Below, in pieces: positions 18,015 to 28,532 of a stretch of DNA of 64,000 nucleotides (position 1 is its first letter; the number at the start of each line of letters is the position of its first letter). The notes below the pieces were generated by a model, which did no database searches, was not told the origin of the DNA, and worked only from the letters and a program-made list of their open reading frames with translations. A program made the translations under genes and the position numbers. The DNA comes from Deltaproteobacteria bacterium (GTDB lineage Bacteria; Lernaellota; Lernaellaia; JACKCT01): positions 248,001 through 312,000 of the forward strand of contig JACKCT010000002.1 of assembly GCA_020633895.1 (NCBI GenBank), read 5' to 3'.

Positions 18015-18661
18015 AAGCCATCGTCGGCAAGAAACTGGGCATGACGCAGACCTTCGAGGAATCGGGGCGGTGCGTCGGCCTGACGGTCGTGGAGGCGACG
18101 CCCGGCGTTGTCGTGCGCGTCAACAGCGGCGAGGGCGGCGACTCGGCCGGCGCCATTCAGGTCGGATTCTTCGAGACCGACCCGCTCAAGCTCAATCGGC
18201 CCGACGCCGGTCAGTTCAAGAACCTGCCGGGCAAAAAGGCGGGCTACAAGGTCCTGCGCGAGTTTCGCGTCGCCGACGCCGGTCAGTACAAGGTGGGCCA
18301 GGAGATCACCGTCGAGCAGTTCGCCGCCGGGGATCTGGTGGACGTGCAGGGCCGCAGCATCGGTAAAGGCTGGGCCGGCACCATCAAGCGCCACAACTTC
18401 GCCCGCGGTCCCATGACCCACGGCTCGAAGAACAAGCGCGAGCCCGGCTCCATCGGCATGTCCGCCACCCCGTCGCGGGTGCATAAGGGCAAGCGCATGG
18501 CCGGCCAGATGGGTAACAAGACCGCCACGGTGCAACGACTGGCCGTCTACAAAGTGGACCCGGAAAAGAACCTGATCTTTATCATCGGCGGCGTCCCCGG
18601 ATCCCGCAACGGCGTGGTGACGATCAAGGAAACCGTGAAACCGCGCCGGGCCGAAGCCTAA
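18011..18661 (+). CDS. rplC: 50S ribosomal protein L3
   Basis: 216 residues: [17 protein letters not shown] start, [18 protein letters not shown] and the peptidyl-transferase-reaching loop around [17 protein letters not shown]3 is an early assembly protein of the large subunit. The 4-nt overlap with rpsJ implies translational coupling. Confidence 0.98.
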   Translation: MKAIVGKKLGMTQTFEESGRCVGLTVVEATPGVVVRVNSGEGGDSAGAIQVGFFETDPLKLNRPDAGQFKNLPGKKAGYKVLREFRVADAGQYKVGQEITVEQFAAGDLVDVQGRSIGKGWAGTIKRHNFARGPMTHGSKNKREPGSIGMSATPSRVHKGKRMAGQMGNKTATVQRLAVYKVDPEKNLIFIIGGVPGSRNGVVTIKETVKPRRAEA

Positions 18662-18692
18662 GGGCCCCGCGGCGTTTTGAGGAGATTGGCTC

Positions 18693-19313
18693 ATGGCCAA
18701 CATTGATGTGGTCAACGCGTCCAACGAAAAGGTCGGCTCGGTCGATCTGGCGGACGAGATTTTCGAGGCCGAGGTCAAGCCCCACCTCCTTTGGGAAGTG
18801 GTGCGCAATCAAATGGCCAATCGCCGGGCCGGAACCAAGAAGACCAAGAGTCGCGCCGAGGTGGCCTATACCGGCTCGAAGATGTACCGCCAGAAGGGCA
18901 CCGGTCGGGCCCGCGCCGGTTCGCGACGCTCGGGCGTGCGCGTGGGCGGCGGCCACATCTTCGCCCTGGCGCCCCAGGACTGGTCCTACAAGGTGCCCAA
19001 GAAGGTGCGCAAGCAGGCCCTGGTCTCCGCGCTGGCCGATCGCAAGCGCGAAGGCAAGCTGCTCGTGGTCGACGACTTCGGACTGACCGAAATCAAGACC
19101 AAGGCGATGGCCGAAGCACTGGCCAAGCTGGGCGCGACCAAGGCCCTGATCGTCGTGGGCGAACGCAACGAGATCATCGAGAAGAGCGCGCGCAACATCC
19201 CCTATGTGAAGGTGTTGCCCGTCGCCGGCCTGAACGTCTACGACGTCCTCAAGCACGAACATCTGATCTGCACCAAGGACGCCGTGGGATTGATCCAGGA
19301 GAGGTTGGGCTAA
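18693..19313 (+). CDS. rplD: 50S ribosomal protein L4
   Basis: 206 residues with the loop that lines the exit tunnel ([19 protein letters not shown]) and the C-terminal [18 protein letters not shown]. In E. coli L4 also represses the S10 operon; no matching leader was recognised here. TGAGGAGATTGGCTC precedes the ATG, and the TAA shares one base with the rplW ATG (TAATG). Confidence 0.98.
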   Translation: MANIDVVNASNEKVGSVDLADEIFEAEVKPHLLWEVVRNQMANRRAGTKKTKSRAEVAYTGSKMYRQKGTGRARAGSRRSGVRVGGGHIFALAPQDWSYKVPKKVRKQALVSALADRKREGKLLVVDDFGLTEIKTKAMAEALAKLGATKALIVVGERNEIIEKSARNIPYVKVLPVAGLNVYDVLKHEHLICTKDAVGLIQERLG

Positions 19314-19600
19314 TGGACGCGCGGCATATCATCAAGCGGCCGATCATCACCGAGAAGTCGAATCTGTCCAAGGAATTCGCCGGGCATCACGTCTTCGAGG
19401 TGTCCAAGGACGCCAACAAGATCGAGATCCGCAAGGCCATCGAAGAGTTGTTCGGCGTGACGGTGGTGGACGTGCAGACATGCGTCATGCGCGGAAAGAA
19501 CAAGCGCCGCGGACGCCAGGTGGGACGTCAGCCCAACTGGAAGAAGGCCATGGTGAAACTGGCCGCCGGCGAGTCCATCGACTTCTTCGAAGGCGTCTAA
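19313..19600 (+). CDS. rplW: 50S ribosomal protein L23
   Basis: 95 residues beginning [16 protein letters not shown] with [22 protein letters not shown] and the [20 protein letters not shown] loop. It sits at the exit-tunnel rim and docks SRP and trigger factor. The start overlaps the rplD stop by one base, as typical for coupled S10 genes. Confidence 0.97.
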   Translation: MDARHIIKRPIITEKSNLSKEFAGHHVFEVSKDANKIEIRKAIEELFGVTVVDVQTCVMRGKNKRRGRQVGRQPNWKKAMVKLAAGESIDFFEGV

Positions 19601-19635
19601 CGCCGGAATTCGACCTAGCGGCATAAGGGACGAAC

Positions 19636-20478
19636 ATGGGTATCAAACGCTACAATCCGACCAGCCCCGGCCAGCGCTTCTTGCGCACGTCCGACTTTTC
19701 GGAAATCACGCGCGGCACGCCGGAGCGCTCGCTGATCGAGCCGTTGCGCAAGTCCGGCGGCCGAAACGCCAACGGTCGGGTCACGAACCGCAATCGGGGC
19801 GGCGGCCACAAGCGGGCCTATCGCGTCATCGACTTCAAGCGCGACAAGATGGGCGTGCCGGCCAAGGTCTTCTCCATCGAGTACGACCCGAACCGCTCGT
19901 GCCGCATCGCGCTGCTGCATTACCTGGACGGCGAGAAGCGCTACATCCTGGCGCCCAAGAAGCTCTCCGTGGGCGATCAGGTCATCGCCGACACCATGGT
20001 CGACGTGCAGCCGGGCAACGCCATGCCCATGAAGAACATGCCCGACGGCACCATCATCCACAACGTGGAGATGAAGGTCGGCAAGGGCGGCCAGATCGCC
20101 CGCTCGGCCGGCAACTCGGCCCAGTTGATGGGCAAGGAAGCCAAGTACGTGCTGCTCAAGCTGCCGTCCGGCGAGGTTCGCAAGTTCCTCGGGGACTGCA
20201 TGGCGACCATCGGCGAGGTGGGCAACGAGGAGCACTCGAACCAGAACAAGGGCAAGGCCGGCCGTTCGCGCTGGCTGGGCATCCGCCCCCACGTTCGCGG
20301 CGTCGCCATGAACCCCCACGACCATCCGATGGGCGGCGGCGAGGGCCGCACCTCCGGCGGTCGCCATCCGGTCACGCCCTGGGGCGTGCCGACCAAGGGT
20401 TACAAGACCCGCGATCGCAAGAAGGACTCGACCAAGTACATCGTCAAGCGCCGCGGCAAGCGCCGCCGCAAGAAGTAA
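19636..20478 (+). CDS. rplB: 50S ribosomal protein L2
   Basis: 280 residues. It has [14 protein letters not shown], the [13 protein letters not shown] loop, and [21 protein letters not shown] with the conserved His needed near the peptidyl transferase centre. It ends in a very basic tail ([14 protein letters not shown]). Normal length and order between rplW and rpsS. Confidence 0.98.
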   Translation: MGIKRYNPTSPGQRFLRTSDFSEITRGTPERSLIEPLRKSGGRNANGRVTNRNRGGGHKRAYRVIDFKRDKMGVPAKVFSIEYDPNRSCRIALLHYLDGEKRYILAPKKLSVGDQVIADTMVDVQPGNAMPMKNMPDGTIIHNVEMKVGKGGQIARSAGNSAQLMGKEAKYVLLKLPSGEVRKFLGDCMATIGEVGNEEHSNQNKGKAGRSRWLGIRPHVRGVAMNPHDHPMGGGEGRTSGGRHPVTPWGVPTKGYKTRDRKKDSTKYIVKRRGKRRRKK

Positions 20479-20527
20479 GTGGAGCTTCGCCTCCGCCGTT
20501 GCGGGGGATTGTGAAAGAGGACGAATT

Positions 20528-20803
20528 ATGCCGCGTTCGGTGAAAAAGGGACCCTTCGTCGACGACCACCTTCTCAAGAAGGCGGAGCGCGCCCGGGGCG
20601 GTGCCCGACAAGTGATCAAGACCTGGTCGCGTCGTTCGACCATTCTGCCCGAGTTCGTCGGCCTCACCTTCGCCGTGCACAACGGCAAGAAGTTCGTGCC
20701 GGTCTTCGTGACCGAGAACATGGTGGGCCACAAGCTCGGTGAATTTTCCCCGACGCGGACGTTCCACGGTCACGCGGCGGATCGCAAAGCGAAGAAGAAG
20801 TAA
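20528..20803 (+). CDS. rpsS: 30S ribosomal protein S19
   Basis: 91 residues: [42 protein letters not shown], and [16 protein letters not shown]. It contacts S13, encoded downstream, in the 30S head. GAAAGAGGACG lies before the ATG. Confidence 0.98.
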   Translation: MPRSVKKGPFVDDHLLKKAERARGGARQVIKTWSRRSTILPEFVGLTFAVHNGKKFVPVFVTENMVGHKLGEFSPTRTFHGHAADRKAKKK

Positions 20804-20860
20804 GGGGACGCGTCCCGCGGACCGTCAAGGCCGCCGGGCAGTGTTGAGGAGTTACGACTC

Positions 20861-21193
20861 ATGGAAGTCAAATCCGTCGCCAAATTCCAGCGCCTGTCGC
20901 CCTACAAGGGCCGACTCGTGGCCGACATGATCCGCGGCCGGCAGGTCTCCGACGCCTTGGGCGTGCTGCAGTTCACGCCGAAAAAAGGCGCCAAGATGAT
21001 GCGCAAGGTGTTGAGCTCGGCTGTCGCCAACGCCGAGCAACGCTCGGGCGTGAACGTCGACGAGTTGTACGTCAAAGTCGTCATGGTCGACGAGGGCCCG
21101 ACTCTCAAGCGCATCATGCTGCGAGCCCAGGGGCGCGTGAATCGGATCTTGAAACGCACCTGCCACATCACGATCGTCTTGGACGAACGCTAG
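20861..21193 (+). CDS. rplV: 50S ribosomal protein L22
   Basis: 110 residues with RLSPYKGRLVADMIRGRQV, the SAVANAEQ motif and the tunnel-reaching hairpin (QGRVNRILKRTCHITIVLDE). The hairpin is the macrolide-resistance region in other species and shows no deletion. TTGAGGAG lies 8-10 nt before the ATG. Confidence 0.97.
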   Translation: MEVKSVAKFQRLSPYKGRLVADMIRGRQVSDALGVLQFTPKKGAKMMRKVLSSAVANAEQRSGVNVDELYVKVVMVDEGPTLKRIMLRAQGRVNRILKRTCHITIVLDER

Positions 21194-21208
21194 GATAGGG
21201 AGAGCAAC

Positions 21209-21838
21209 GTGGGTCAGAAAACGCATCCCACCGGATTTCGTCTGGGCATCATTCGCGACTGGAACTCGCGTTGGTATGCCGAGAAGGATTACGCCAAGCT
21301 GCTGCACGAGGATCTGCGCATCCGCAACTTCCTCAAGAAGCGCCTGGCCAACGCGAGCGTCTCGAAGATCGAAATCGAGCGCACGCACAACAAGATGACC
21401 ATCGTGATCCACACGGCGCGGCCGGGCGTGATCATCGGTCGCAAGGGCGCCGAGCTGGAAGTGCTGCAAAAGCGCCTGCGCCGCATGGCCGACCGGGACA
21501 TCTTCATCAAGGTGCAGGAAGTGCGTCGGGCGGATTTGGACGCCCAGTTGGTCGCCGAGAACATCGGCAACCAGATCAAGCGCCGCGTGGCCTTCCGCCG
21601 GGCGATGAAGCGGGCGGTCTCCAACGCCATGAAGCTGGGCGCCAAGGGCATCCGCGTGACGGCTTCGGGCCGCTTGGGCGGCGCCGAGATGGGACGCTTC
21701 GAGCAATACCTGGAAGGCAGCGTGCCTCTGCATACGTTGCGCGCGGATATCGATTACGGCCAGTACCATGCCCGCACGACCTACGGCGTGATCGGCATCA
21801 AGGTTTGGATTTACAACGGCGAAGTGGACACCCGCTAG
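21209..21838 (+). CDS. rpsC: 30S ribosomal protein S3
   Basis: 209 residues from a GTG start with AGGGAGAG upstream; family N-terminus [19 protein letters not shown] domain with [14 protein letters not shown], and C-terminal domain with [31 protein letters not shown]3 helps form the mRNA entry channel. Confidence 0.98.
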   Translation: MGQKTHPTGFRLGIIRDWNSRWYAEKDYAKLLHEDLRIRNFLKKRLANASVSKIEIERTHNKMTIVIHTARPGVIIGRKGAELEVLQKRLRRMADRDIFIKVQEVRRADLDAQLVAENIGNQIKRRVAFRRAMKRAVSNAMKLGAKGIRVTASGRLGGAEMGRFEQYLEGSVPLHTLRADIDYGQYHARTTYGVIGIKVWIYNGEVDTR

Positions 21839-21870
21839 GCGGCCGCTCGCCGGGGAGTTGAGGAGCGATC

Positions 21871-22293
21871 ATGCTTTCTCCGAAGAAGGTTCGACATCGC
21901 AAAACATTCAAGGGGCGTCGCACGGGTCAGGCCTATCGAGGCTCGAACGTGGACTTCGGCTCCTACGGTCTGCAGGCGATGCAAGACGGCTATTTGACGG
22001 CCCGGCAGATCGAGGCGGCTCGTATCGCCATGACTCGCTCGGTCAAGCGTGGCGGCAAGATCTGGATTCGGATCTTCCCGGATAAGCCGTTGACCAAAAA
22101 GCCGGCCGAAACCCGCATGGGTAAGGGTAAAGGCTCGCCCGAAGAGTGGGTGGCCGTCATCAAGCCCGGCCGGGTGCTCTATGAGATGGACGGCGTTTCC
22201 GAGACGATGGCCCATAAGGCTCTGGCCCTGGCCGCCGCCAAGCTTCCGCTCAAGACGCAGTTCGTCAAGCGCGAGGTGCTCCATGAAAGCTGA
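21871..22293 (+). CDS. rplP: 50S ribosomal protein L16
   Basis: 140 residues: [53 protein letters not shown] and [19 protein letters not shown]. It contacts the A-site tRNA elbow. The gene overlaps rpmC by 11 nt, suggesting coupled translation. Confidence 0.98.
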   Translation: MLSPKKVRHRKTFKGRRTGQAYRGSNVDFGSYGLQAMQDGYLTARQIEAARIAMTRSVKRGGKIWIRIFPDKPLTKKPAETRMGKGKGSPEEWVAVIKPGRVLYEMDGVSETMAHKALALAAAKLPLKTQFVKREVLHES

Positions 22294-22498
22294 TGATTTT
22301 CGCAAGCTCTCCGACGACGAGCTGGCGCAGCGCGAACAGGATCTGTCCGAGGAATACTTCAACCTGCGGTTCCAGTTTTTCACCGGACAGTTGGAAAACA
22401 CCGCCCGCATGCGCGGCGTCCGTAAGGACATCGCCCGCGCCAAGACCATCCGACGGGAGCGGGGCAACGAGCCCGCCTCCGCCGGCAGCGAAGGATAA
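22283..22498 (+). CDS. rpmC: 50S ribosomal protein L29
   Basis: 71 residues, all helical: [36 protein letters not shown] and [10 protein letters not shown]. It lies at the exit-tunnel rim beside L23. The ATG inside the end of rplP is the only start giving the family N-terminus. Confidence 0.95.
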   Translation: MKADDFRKLSDDELAQREQDLSEEYFNLRFQFFTGQLENTARMRGVRKDIARAKTIRRERGNEPASAGSEG

Positions 22499-22503
22499 CG
22501 ACG

Positions 22504-22758
22504 ATGGCCAGTAAACGGCGCACCATGCAGGGCGTTGTCGTCAGCGACAAGATGGACAAGACCGTTACCGTGCGCGTGGCGCGGGTCTACAAGCACCCGC
22601 TCTACGGCAAAGTCGTCAAGACGCACTCCAAGTACAAGGCCCACGACGAGGCCAACGAGTGCCAGGAAGGCGACACGGTGCAGTTGATCGAGGCCCGCCC
22701 CATGTCCAAGGACAAGAACTGGGCGGTCAAGAAGATTCTGGAGCGCGCCACCAGGTAG
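22504..22758 (+). CDS. rpsQ: 30S ribosomal protein S17
   Basis: 84 residues with [27 protein letters not shown] and the OB-fold ending [18 protein letters not shown]. It is a primary 16S-binding protein. It starts 5 nt after rpmC. Confidence 0.97.
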   Translation: MASKRRTMQGVVVSDKMDKTVTVRVARVYKHPLYGKVVKTHSKYKAHDEANECQEGDTVQLIEARPMSKDKNWAVKKILERATR

Positions 22759-22804
22759 GCGCCGGGTCGCCGGACGGCGGCTCGAAGGATGGGAGAATAG
22801 GGCG

Positions 22805-23173
22805 ATGATCCAGATGCAGACCACCTTGAAGGTGGCCGACAATTCGGGAGCGCGGCGTCTGACCTGCATCAAGGTGCTCGGCGGGTCCAAGCGCAAGTAT
22901 GCCTCGATCGGCGACGTGGTCGTCGTGTCGGTGCGCGAGGCGATCCCGAACGCCAAGGTCAAGAAGGGCGACGTCCGCAAGGCCGTGATCGTGCGCATGC
23001 GCAAGAACCTGGGCCGGGCCGACGGCAGCTACATCAAGTTCGACGAGAACTCGGCGGTGCTCATCGACAACAACCGGGAGCCCATCGGCACCCGCGTGTT
23101 CGGTCCGGTGGCCCGCGAGCTGCGCGCCAAGAACTTTATGAAGATCATTTCCCTCGCCCCCGAGGTCCTGTAG
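22805..23173 (+). CDS. rplN: 50S ribosomal protein L14
   Basis: 122 residues, the invariant family length: [62 protein letters not shown] and [13 protein letters not shown]. It forms an inter-subunit bridge and is the docking site for silencing factor RsfS. Confidence 0.98.
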   Translation: MIQMQTTLKVADNSGARRLTCIKVLGGSKRKYASIGDVVVVSVREAIPNAKVKKGDVRKAVIVRMRKNLGRADGSYIKFDENSAVLIDNNREPIGTRVFGPVARELRAKNFMKIISLAPEVL

Positions 23174-23203
23174 GCCTCACGGGGTCAGGTGGAGTCGATA
23201 ACG

Positions 23204-23572
23204 ATGCCGAAGAAACTCAAAAAGCCGCCGGTCGATTACAAGATCCGCATCAAAAAGGGCGACATCGTCCAGGTGATCGCGGGCAAGGAAGCCGGATCCC
23301 GGGACAACCGCGTCAAGCGCGGCAAGGTTCTGGCCATCGACCGGAAGACCGGATACGTGATCGTCGAGCGCCTGAACTTCATCAAGCGCCACACCCGGCC
23401 CAACCGGACCAACCGCCAGGGCGGCATCGTGGAAAAGGAAGGCCCGATCCACCACAGCAACCTGATGGTGGTCGCGCCCGGTCAGGATACGCCCGAGCGC
23501 ATCGGCATGGTGACGCTCGAAGACGGAAAGAAAGTTCGTGCCGGCCGCCGCAGCGGCGAGCACTTGGACTAG
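23204..23572 (+). CDS. rplX: 50S ribosomal protein L24
   Basis: 122 residues with the KOW motif ([19 protein letters not shown]) and [32 protein letters not shown]. The ATG at 23204 is chosen: AGGTGGAG at 23187-23194 is its ribosome binding site. A GTG 15 nt upstream lies inside that site. L24 is an assembly initiator of the large subunit. Confidence 0.97.
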   Translation: MPKKLKKPPVDYKIRIKKGDIVQVIAGKEAGSRDNRVKRGKVLAIDRKTGYVIVERLNFIKRHTRPNRTNRQGGIVEKEGPIHHSNLMVVAPGQDTPERIGMVTLEDGKKVRAGRRSGEHLD

Positions 23573-23600
23573 CCGACCGATCGGCTGTGAGGACAGACCC

Positions 23601-24146
23601 ATGATTCCGCGCATGCGTGAACATTACGAGAAGCAGGCCCTGCCGGCCCTCAAGCAGGAGTTCGGGTACGCCAACGCCATGCAGATCCCCAAGATCACCA
23701 AGATCGTGGTCAACTGCGGCCTGGGCGAAGCCCTGCAGAACCCCAAGCTGATTGAGACCACCGTCGAGGAGCTGGGTTCGATCACCGGCCAGCACCCGGT
23801 CATCACCAAGGCCAAGAAGTCCATCGCCTCCTTCAAGCTGCGCGAGGGACAGAACATCGGCGTGGCCGTGACGTTGCGCGGCGACCGGATGTACGAATTC
23901 CTCGATCGCCTGATCTCGATGGCCATTCCGCGCATCCGCGACTTTCGCGGCGTGTCGGCCAAGGCCTTCGACGGCCGGGGTAACTACACCCTGGGCATTC
24001 GGGAGCACATCATCTTTCCCGAGATCAGCTACGACAAGGTCGACAAGATCAAAGGCATGAACATTACGGTCGTCACCACGGCCGGGACCGACGAGGAAGG
24101 CCGCGCCCTGCTGCGTTTGATGGGCATGCCCTTCCGCAAGAACTAG
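23601..24146 (+). CDS. rplE: 50S ribosomal protein L5
   Basis: 181 residues: [45 protein letters not shown], and [31 protein letters not shown]. It binds 5S rRNA and the P-site tRNA. A longer upstream frame overlapping rplX is not family-like; TGAGGAC sits 8 nt before this ATG. Confidence 0.97.
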   Translation: MIPRMREHYEKQALPALKQEFGYANAMQIPKITKIVVNCGLGEALQNPKLIETTVEELGSITGQHPVITKAKKSIASFKLREGQNIGVAVTLRGDRMYEFLDRLISMAIPRIRDFRGVSAKAFDGRGNYTLGIREHIIFPEISYDKVDKIKGMNITVVTTAGTDEEGRALLRLMGMPFRKN

Positions 24147-24175
24147 AACGACTCACTTAAGACACGAGGTTCGAA

Positions 24176-24361
24176 GTGGCTAGAAAATCCTTGATCGCCC
24201 GAGCCGGTCGGCGGCCGAAGTTCAGCACGCAGGGCTACAACCGATGCAAGGTTTGCGGTCGGCCCCGGGGCTTCCACCGCAAGTTCCAGATGTGCCGTAT
24301 CTGCCTGCGCAAGTACGCCCTGCAGGGCGATTTGCCGGGCGTGGTCAAGTCGAGCTGGTAG
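24176..24361 (+). CDS. rpsN: 30S ribosomal protein S14, zinc-binding short type
   Basis: 61 residues from a GTG start ([24 protein letters not shown]). It has CKVCGRPRG and CRICLRKYA, the four-Cys zinc knuckle of the short S14 (type Z). Its small size and place between rplE and rpsH are standard. GACACGAGGTTC lies upstream. Confidence 0.97.
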   Translation: MARKSLIARAGRRPKFSTQGYNRCKVCGRPRGFHRKFQMCRICLRKYALQGDLPGVVKSSW

Positions 24362-24435
24362 GCCTCGGCGATTTCGCGGAAGACTTTTCGCCCGGATTGG
24401 GAAACCACGACCGGGCCGCGTGAGGAGACACGAAT

Positions 24436-24834
24436 ATGGTCATGACCGACCCCTTGGCGGACATGTTGACGCGCATCCGTAATGCGTACAAAGCCGGTCA
24501 CGAAACGGTGACGCTGCCCAGTTCCAAGTTGAAGGAAAAGGTGGCGAAGATCCTGCGTGACGAGGGCTACGTGGACGCCTACAAGTCCGAACAGGACGGC
24601 AAGCAAGGGGTGTTGAGCATTCACCTGCGGTACGACGCGGATCACCGGCCCATGGTCAAGGGAATCCAGCGGGTGAGCAAGCCGGGTCTTCGCCAGTACG
24701 CCAAGTCCAACGAAATCCCGGCGGTGCTCGACGGTCTGGGCATCATGATCGTGTCCACCAGCCACGGCGTGATGACCGATCGCCAGGCGCGGGAACAGAA
24801 TGTGGGCGGCGAGTTGCTCTGCCGCGTTTGGTAA
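24436..24834 (+). CDS. rpsH: 30S ribosomal protein S8
   Basis: 132 residues: [31 protein letters not shown] and the C-terminal [33 protein letters not shown]. In E. coli S8 represses the spc operon by binding near rplE; I did not identify such a site. TGAGGAGACACG lies 8 nt before the ATG. Confidence 0.98.
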   Translation: MVMTDPLADMLTRIRNAYKAGHETVTLPSSKLKEKVAKILRDEGYVDAYKSEQDGKQGVLSIHLRYDADHRPMVKGIQRVSKPGLRQYAKSNEIPAVLDGLGIMIVSTSHGVMTDRQAREQNVGGELLCRVW

Positions 24835-24874
24835 CGGCGCGGCAGGATAAGACGAAGGGTCCAAGGAGAGCATC

Positions 24875-25414
24875 ATGAGTCGCATCGGACGACAACCCAT
24901 TGAGCTGGTCGGCGGCGTCTCGGCGGATATCGCCGGGTCCAAAGTGACCGTGCGCGGTCCCAAGGGACAGCTTGATTTTCAGCTTCGCGACGGCATCACG
25001 GTCACGCAGGACGGCAACGTGCTGCAGGTGCATCGGGCCAGCGACAAGCGCGAACACAAGAGCCTGCACGGCACCTCCCGCTCGGTGATCCAGAACATGG
25101 TCATCGGCGTGACGCAGGGCTACGAGAAGAAAATGGAGATGGTCGGCGTCGGCTACAAGGCCGAAGTCAAGGGCCGGGACCTGTCCTTGGCCGTCGGCTT
25201 TCCCAAGCCCAAGACCATCCCCATTCCCAGCGGTGTCGAGGTGGCGGTGGACAAGCAGACCGTCATCACCATCACCGGCATCAACAAGGAAGCCCTCGGC
25301 CAGTTCGCGGCGGCGGTCCGGCGGGTGCGTCCGCCCGAGCCGTACAAGGGCAAGGGCATCAAGTTCGTCGGCGAGCAGATTCTGCGCAAGGTCGGTAAGA
25401 CCACCGGCAAGTAG
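24875..25414 (+). CDS. rplF: 50S ribosomal protein L6
   Basis: 179 residues with two repeats of the L6 fold: [10 protein letters not shown] at the start, [23 protein letters not shown], and the C-terminal [24 protein letters not shown]. It lies by the sarcin-ricin loop. CAAGGAGAGCATC precedes the ATG. Confidence 0.98.
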   Translation: MSRIGRQPIELVGGVSADIAGSKVTVRGPKGQLDFQLRDGITVTQDGNVLQVHRASDKREHKSLHGTSRSVIQNMVIGVTQGYEKKMEMVGVGYKAEVKGRDLSLAVGFPKPKTIPIPSGVEVAVDKQTVITITGINKEALGQFAAAVRRVRPPEPYKGKGIKFVGEQILRKVGKTTGK

Positions 25415-25500
25415 TTCGAAGGATCGATCAATCCGAGGCCGGTATCCGGCCCGACTTGAATCGGCGGTCCGAGGGGGCGGCCGTAATAAAGGTGACGAGG

Positions 25501-25884
25501 ATGAGCTACAAAAACGAAAACCTCTCGCCCCGGCAGTATCGCCAGCGGCGTGTGCGCAAGAAGGTGCGCGGGACGTCCGAGCGTCCGCGCCTGTGCGTTT
25601 TTCGCTCGACGAACCACATCTACGTGCAGGCCATCGACGACGAGACCGGCGTGACCCTCGCCTCGGCCTCCAGCCGGGAGAAGGGTTTCGAGGTTCCCGC
25701 CGCCGAGGGCGAGTCGGCCGACGGACGCAAGATCCGCGCCGGCGCCAAGGTGGGCGAGGAAATCGCCAAGCGTCTGCAGGAAAAAGGCGTCGGGGCGGTG
25801 GTCTTCGATCGGAACGGATTTTTGTACCACGGCCGCGTCAAAGCGGTGGCCCAGGGCGCTCGCAAGGGCGGACTGGCGTTTTAG
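25501..25884 (+). CDS. rplR: 50S ribosomal protein L18
   Basis: 127 residues: [34 protein letters not shown] and [30 protein letters not shown]. It binds 5S rRNA with L5. The ATG at 25501 has AAAGGTGA at 25488-25495; upstream frame extension lacks family similarity. The protein is slightly long because of an acidic segment ([14 protein letters not shown]). Confidence 0.96.
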   Translation: MSYKNENLSPRQYRQRRVRKKVRGTSERPRLCVFRSTNHIYVQAIDDETGVTLASASSREKGFEVPAAEGESADGRKIRAGAKVGEEIAKRLQEKGVGAVVFDRNGFLYHGRVKAVAQGARKGGLAF

Positions 25885-25920
25885 TTCTCGGCGCAAGTCG
25901 CGAATGTTTGGGAGTTTGAC

Positions 25921-26427
25921 GTGGCGGACAACATGATGGCGGCCTCCGAGGAAGTCGGCGGCGAGCTGATCGAAAAAGTCGTGTACATCAATCGCGTGGC
26001 GAAGGTCGTCAAGGGCGGTCGTCGCTTTTCGTTCTCCGCGCTGGTCGTGGTGGGCGACGGCCGGGGCCACGTGGGCGCCGGCATGGGCAAGGCCAACGAG
26101 GTGCCCGACGCGATCCGCAAGGGTGTCGAAAAGGCCAAGAAGAACCTGTTCCGGGTGCCCCTGATCGAGGGACGTACGATTCCCCACACGGTCGAGGGAC
26201 GCATGGGCAAGGCCGGAGCGGCCAAGGTCTTCATGAAGCCCGCCAGCCGGGGAACGGGCGTGATCGCCGGCGGCGCCGTGCGCGCCATCCTGGAATCGGC
26301 CGGAGTGCACGACATCCTGACCAAGGCCATGGGCAGCCGCAACCCGAACAACCTGGTGCACGCCACCATGCACGCGCTCAAGCAACTCCAGGAACCCGAG
26401 CGTTATCGCCGGCGTCTGGAACGCTAG
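25921..26427 (+). CDS. rpsE: 30S ribosomal protein S5
   Basis: 168 residues from a GTG start with TGGGAG 6 nt upstream. Features: [21 protein letters not shown] double-stranded RNA-binding domain, [20 protein letters not shown] and the C-terminal [20 protein letters not shown]5 works with S4 in decoding accuracy; rpsD for S4 is absent from this cluster. Confidence 0.97.
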   Translation: MADNMMAASEEVGGELIEKVVYINRVAKVVKGGRRFSFSALVVVGDGRGHVGAGMGKANEVPDAIRKGVEKAKKNLFRVPLIEGRTIPHTVEGRMGKAGAAKVFMKPASRGTGVIAGGAVRAILESAGVHDILTKAMGSRNPNNLVHATMHALKQLQEPERYRRRLER

Positions 26428-26447
26428 GGATCGCAAGGAGCAACGTC

Positions 26448-26630
26448 ATGGGTAAGATCAAAGTCACGCAAACTCGCTCGGTGATCGGCACGCCCGAGAA
26501 GCATCGCCGCATCCTCAAGGCGTTGGGACTGCGTCGCATCAATCACACCGTGGAGCACGAAAACACCCCGACCATTCGCGGAATGGTCAAGAAGGTGATC
26601 CACATGGTCCGCTTCGAGGAGGTGGCCTAA
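26448..26630 (+). CDS. rpmD: 50S ribosomal protein L30
   Basis: 60 residues: [39 protein letters not shown], the typical short bacterial L30. Its stop codon directly abuts the rplO ATG, implying coupled translation. Confidence 0.97.
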   Translation: MGKIKVTQTRSVIGTPEKHRRILKALGLRRINHTVEHENTPTIRGMVKKVIHMVRFEEVA

Positions 26631-27167
26631 ATGGATTTGTCGAATCTTAAGCCCCCCGCGGGGGCGGTCACGAAGAAGAAGCGCGTCGGTCGCGGCAATT
26701 CGTCGGGCTGGGGCCGGACGGCCGGTCGCGGCGAAAAGGGCGCCAAGGCCCGCGCCGGCGGCTCGAAGGGGCCGGGATTTGAAGGCGGGCAGATGCCCGT
26801 CATCCGGCGTATGCCCAAGTTCGGATTCAAGAACTTCGCGCGCAAGAACTACGCCATCGTCAATCTGCGCACCCTGGCGGTCAAGTTTCCCCAGGGCGGC
26901 GAGGTGACGCCGGATCTGTTGGTCGCCAACGGCGTGCTCAACAAGACGCTCGACGGAGTGAAGATTCTCTCCGAAGGCGATGTGACCATGGCCCTGAACG
27001 TGACGGCTCACAAGATCTCCGCCAAGGCCAAGGAAAAGATCGAGGCCGCCGGCGGCAGCGTGACGCTCATCGAGGTGGCCGAGCCGGTCAAGACCAAGCG
27101 CAACAAGGCCAAGCTCAACGCGGCCAAGCGGGCCGCGTCCGCGACGACCGAAAAAAGCGAGGATTAA
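26631..27167 (+). CDS. rplO: 50S ribosomal protein L15
   Basis: 178 residues. Gly/Arg-rich N-terminal arm (RVGRGNSSGWGRTAGRGEKG, then ARAGG), followed by the compact C-terminal domain. The last ~30 residues form a Lys/Ala-rich extension beyond the usual ~150 residues. Abuts rpmD. Confidence 0.97.
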   Translation: MDLSNLKPPAGAVTKKKRVGRGNSSGWGRTAGRGEKGAKARAGGSKGPGFEGGQMPVIRRMPKFGFKNFARKNYAIVNLRTLAVKFPQGGEVTPDLLVANGVLNKTLDGVKILSEGDVTMALNVTAHKISAKAKEKIEAAGGSVTLIEVAEPVKTKRNKAKLNAAKRAASATTEKSED

Positions 27168-27170
27168 ATC

Positions 27171-28484
27171 TTGCTGGGAGCCTTTGCCAATATCTGGAAG
27201 ATTCCGGAGCTCAAGCGCCGCATCCTGGTGACGCTGGCGCTGCTGGCTGTGTACCGCATCGGGACGATCGTTCCGATCCCGGGCCTGAACACGGCCGCGC
27301 TCGCTGACTTTTTCGAATCCCAGCAGGGCCAGGGCAACGTTTTCGGCATGTTCTCCATGTTCACCGGCGGCGCGCTGCGTCGCGGGTCGATCTTTGCGTT
27401 GTCGATCATGCCGTACATTTCGGCGTCGATCATTCTGCAATTGCTCACCGTCGTCGTGCCCTACCTGGAGAAACTCTCCAAGGAAGGCGAGGCCGGTCGG
27501 CGCAAGATCACCCAGTACACCCGTTACGGCACCGTGGTCCTGGCTCTGTTCCAGGGCTTCATGATGGCCGTGGCGCTGGAAAAAGGCTTCCTGCAGGGGC
27601 AGAGCTTCGTGAACCATCCGGGCGTGGGCTTCAAGCTGCTGACCGCCATCACGATGACCGCCGGAACGGCCTTCATTATGTGGCTGGGTGAGCAGATCAG
27701 CGAGTTCGGCATCGGCAACGGCATCAGCCTGATCATCTTCGCCGGCATTGTGGCGAATATGCCCTCGGCGGTGTTCATGTTCCTGGCCGACGTGGGCGAC
27801 GGAACCCGTCCCCTGTTCCAGGTGTTCATCGTGCTGCCGATCGTCTTCCTGGTGGTTTACGCGATCATCTACGTCGAGCGGGCCTATCGGAAAATCCCGA
27901 TTCAGCACGCCCGGCGCGTGATCGGCCGGCGCATGTACGGCGGCGCCAGCACGCACCTTCCCTTGAAGGTCAACACCGCGGGCGTGATTCCGCCGATCTT
28001 CGCCAGCTCGATCCTGATGTTCCCGGCGACGATCACCCAGTTCTCGGATCATCCCTGGGTGCAGCGCTTCGGCGACCTGATGAACCCGGGCGGCGTGTTC
28101 TATAACGTGGTCTTCGTCGTTCTGATCGTCTTCTTCTGCTACTTCTACACGGCCGTCACCTTCAACCCGGTGGACGTGGCCGACAACCTGAAAAAGTCCG
28201 GGGCGTATATCCCCGGTTATCGGCCCGGCAAACGCACCGCCGACTACATCGACCGCGTCCTGACCCGCATCACGCTGGGCGGCGCGTTTTATGTGGCCCT
28301 GGTGTGCGTGCTGCCGACGATCATGATCGCGTACATGAACGTGCCCTTCTACTTCGGAGGCACGGCGCTGCTGATCGTGGTCGGCGTGGCCTTGGATACG
28401 GTGGCTCAGATCGAAAGCCATATGCTCTCCCGCCATTACGAGGGCTTCCTGGGCGGGAAGGGCCGGTTCAAGGGCCGACGTTAA
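27171..28484 (+). CDS. secY: Protein translocase channel SecY
   Basis: 437 residues with ten predicted membrane spans, starting at a TTG (MLGAFANIWKIPELKRRIL) with GAGGA 8 nt upstream inside the end of rplO. Conserved segments: YRIGTIVPIPGLN, ALSIMPYISASIILQLL (plug/lateral gate) and the cytoplasmic loop VERAYRKIPIQHARR. It forms the SecYEG channel with SecE from the start of the cluster. Confidence 0.98.
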   Translation: MLGAFANIWKIPELKRRILVTLALLAVYRIGTIVPIPGLNTAALADFFESQQGQGNVFGMFSMFTGGALRRGSIFALSIMPYISASIILQLLTVVVPYLEKLSKEGEAGRRKITQYTRYGTVVLALFQGFMMAVALEKGFLQGQSFVNHPGVGFKLLTAITMTAGTAFIMWLGEQISEFGIGNGISLIIFAGIVANMPSAVFMFLADVGDGTRPLFQVFIVLPIVFLVVYAIIYVERAYRKIPIQHARRVIGRRMYGGASTHLPLKVNTAGVIPPIFASSILMFPATITQFSDHPWVQRFGDLMNPGGVFYNVVFVVLIVFFCYFYTAVTFNPVDVADNLKKSGAYIPGYRPGKRTADYIDRVLTRITLGGAFYVALVCVLPTIMIAYMNVPFYFGGTALLIVVGVALDTVAQIESHMLSRHYEGFLGGKGRFKGRR

Positions 28485-28532
28485 GTCGAACGGGCCCGTC
28501 GCGGTCGGGCCGAACGAAGCGGGGTGACGACG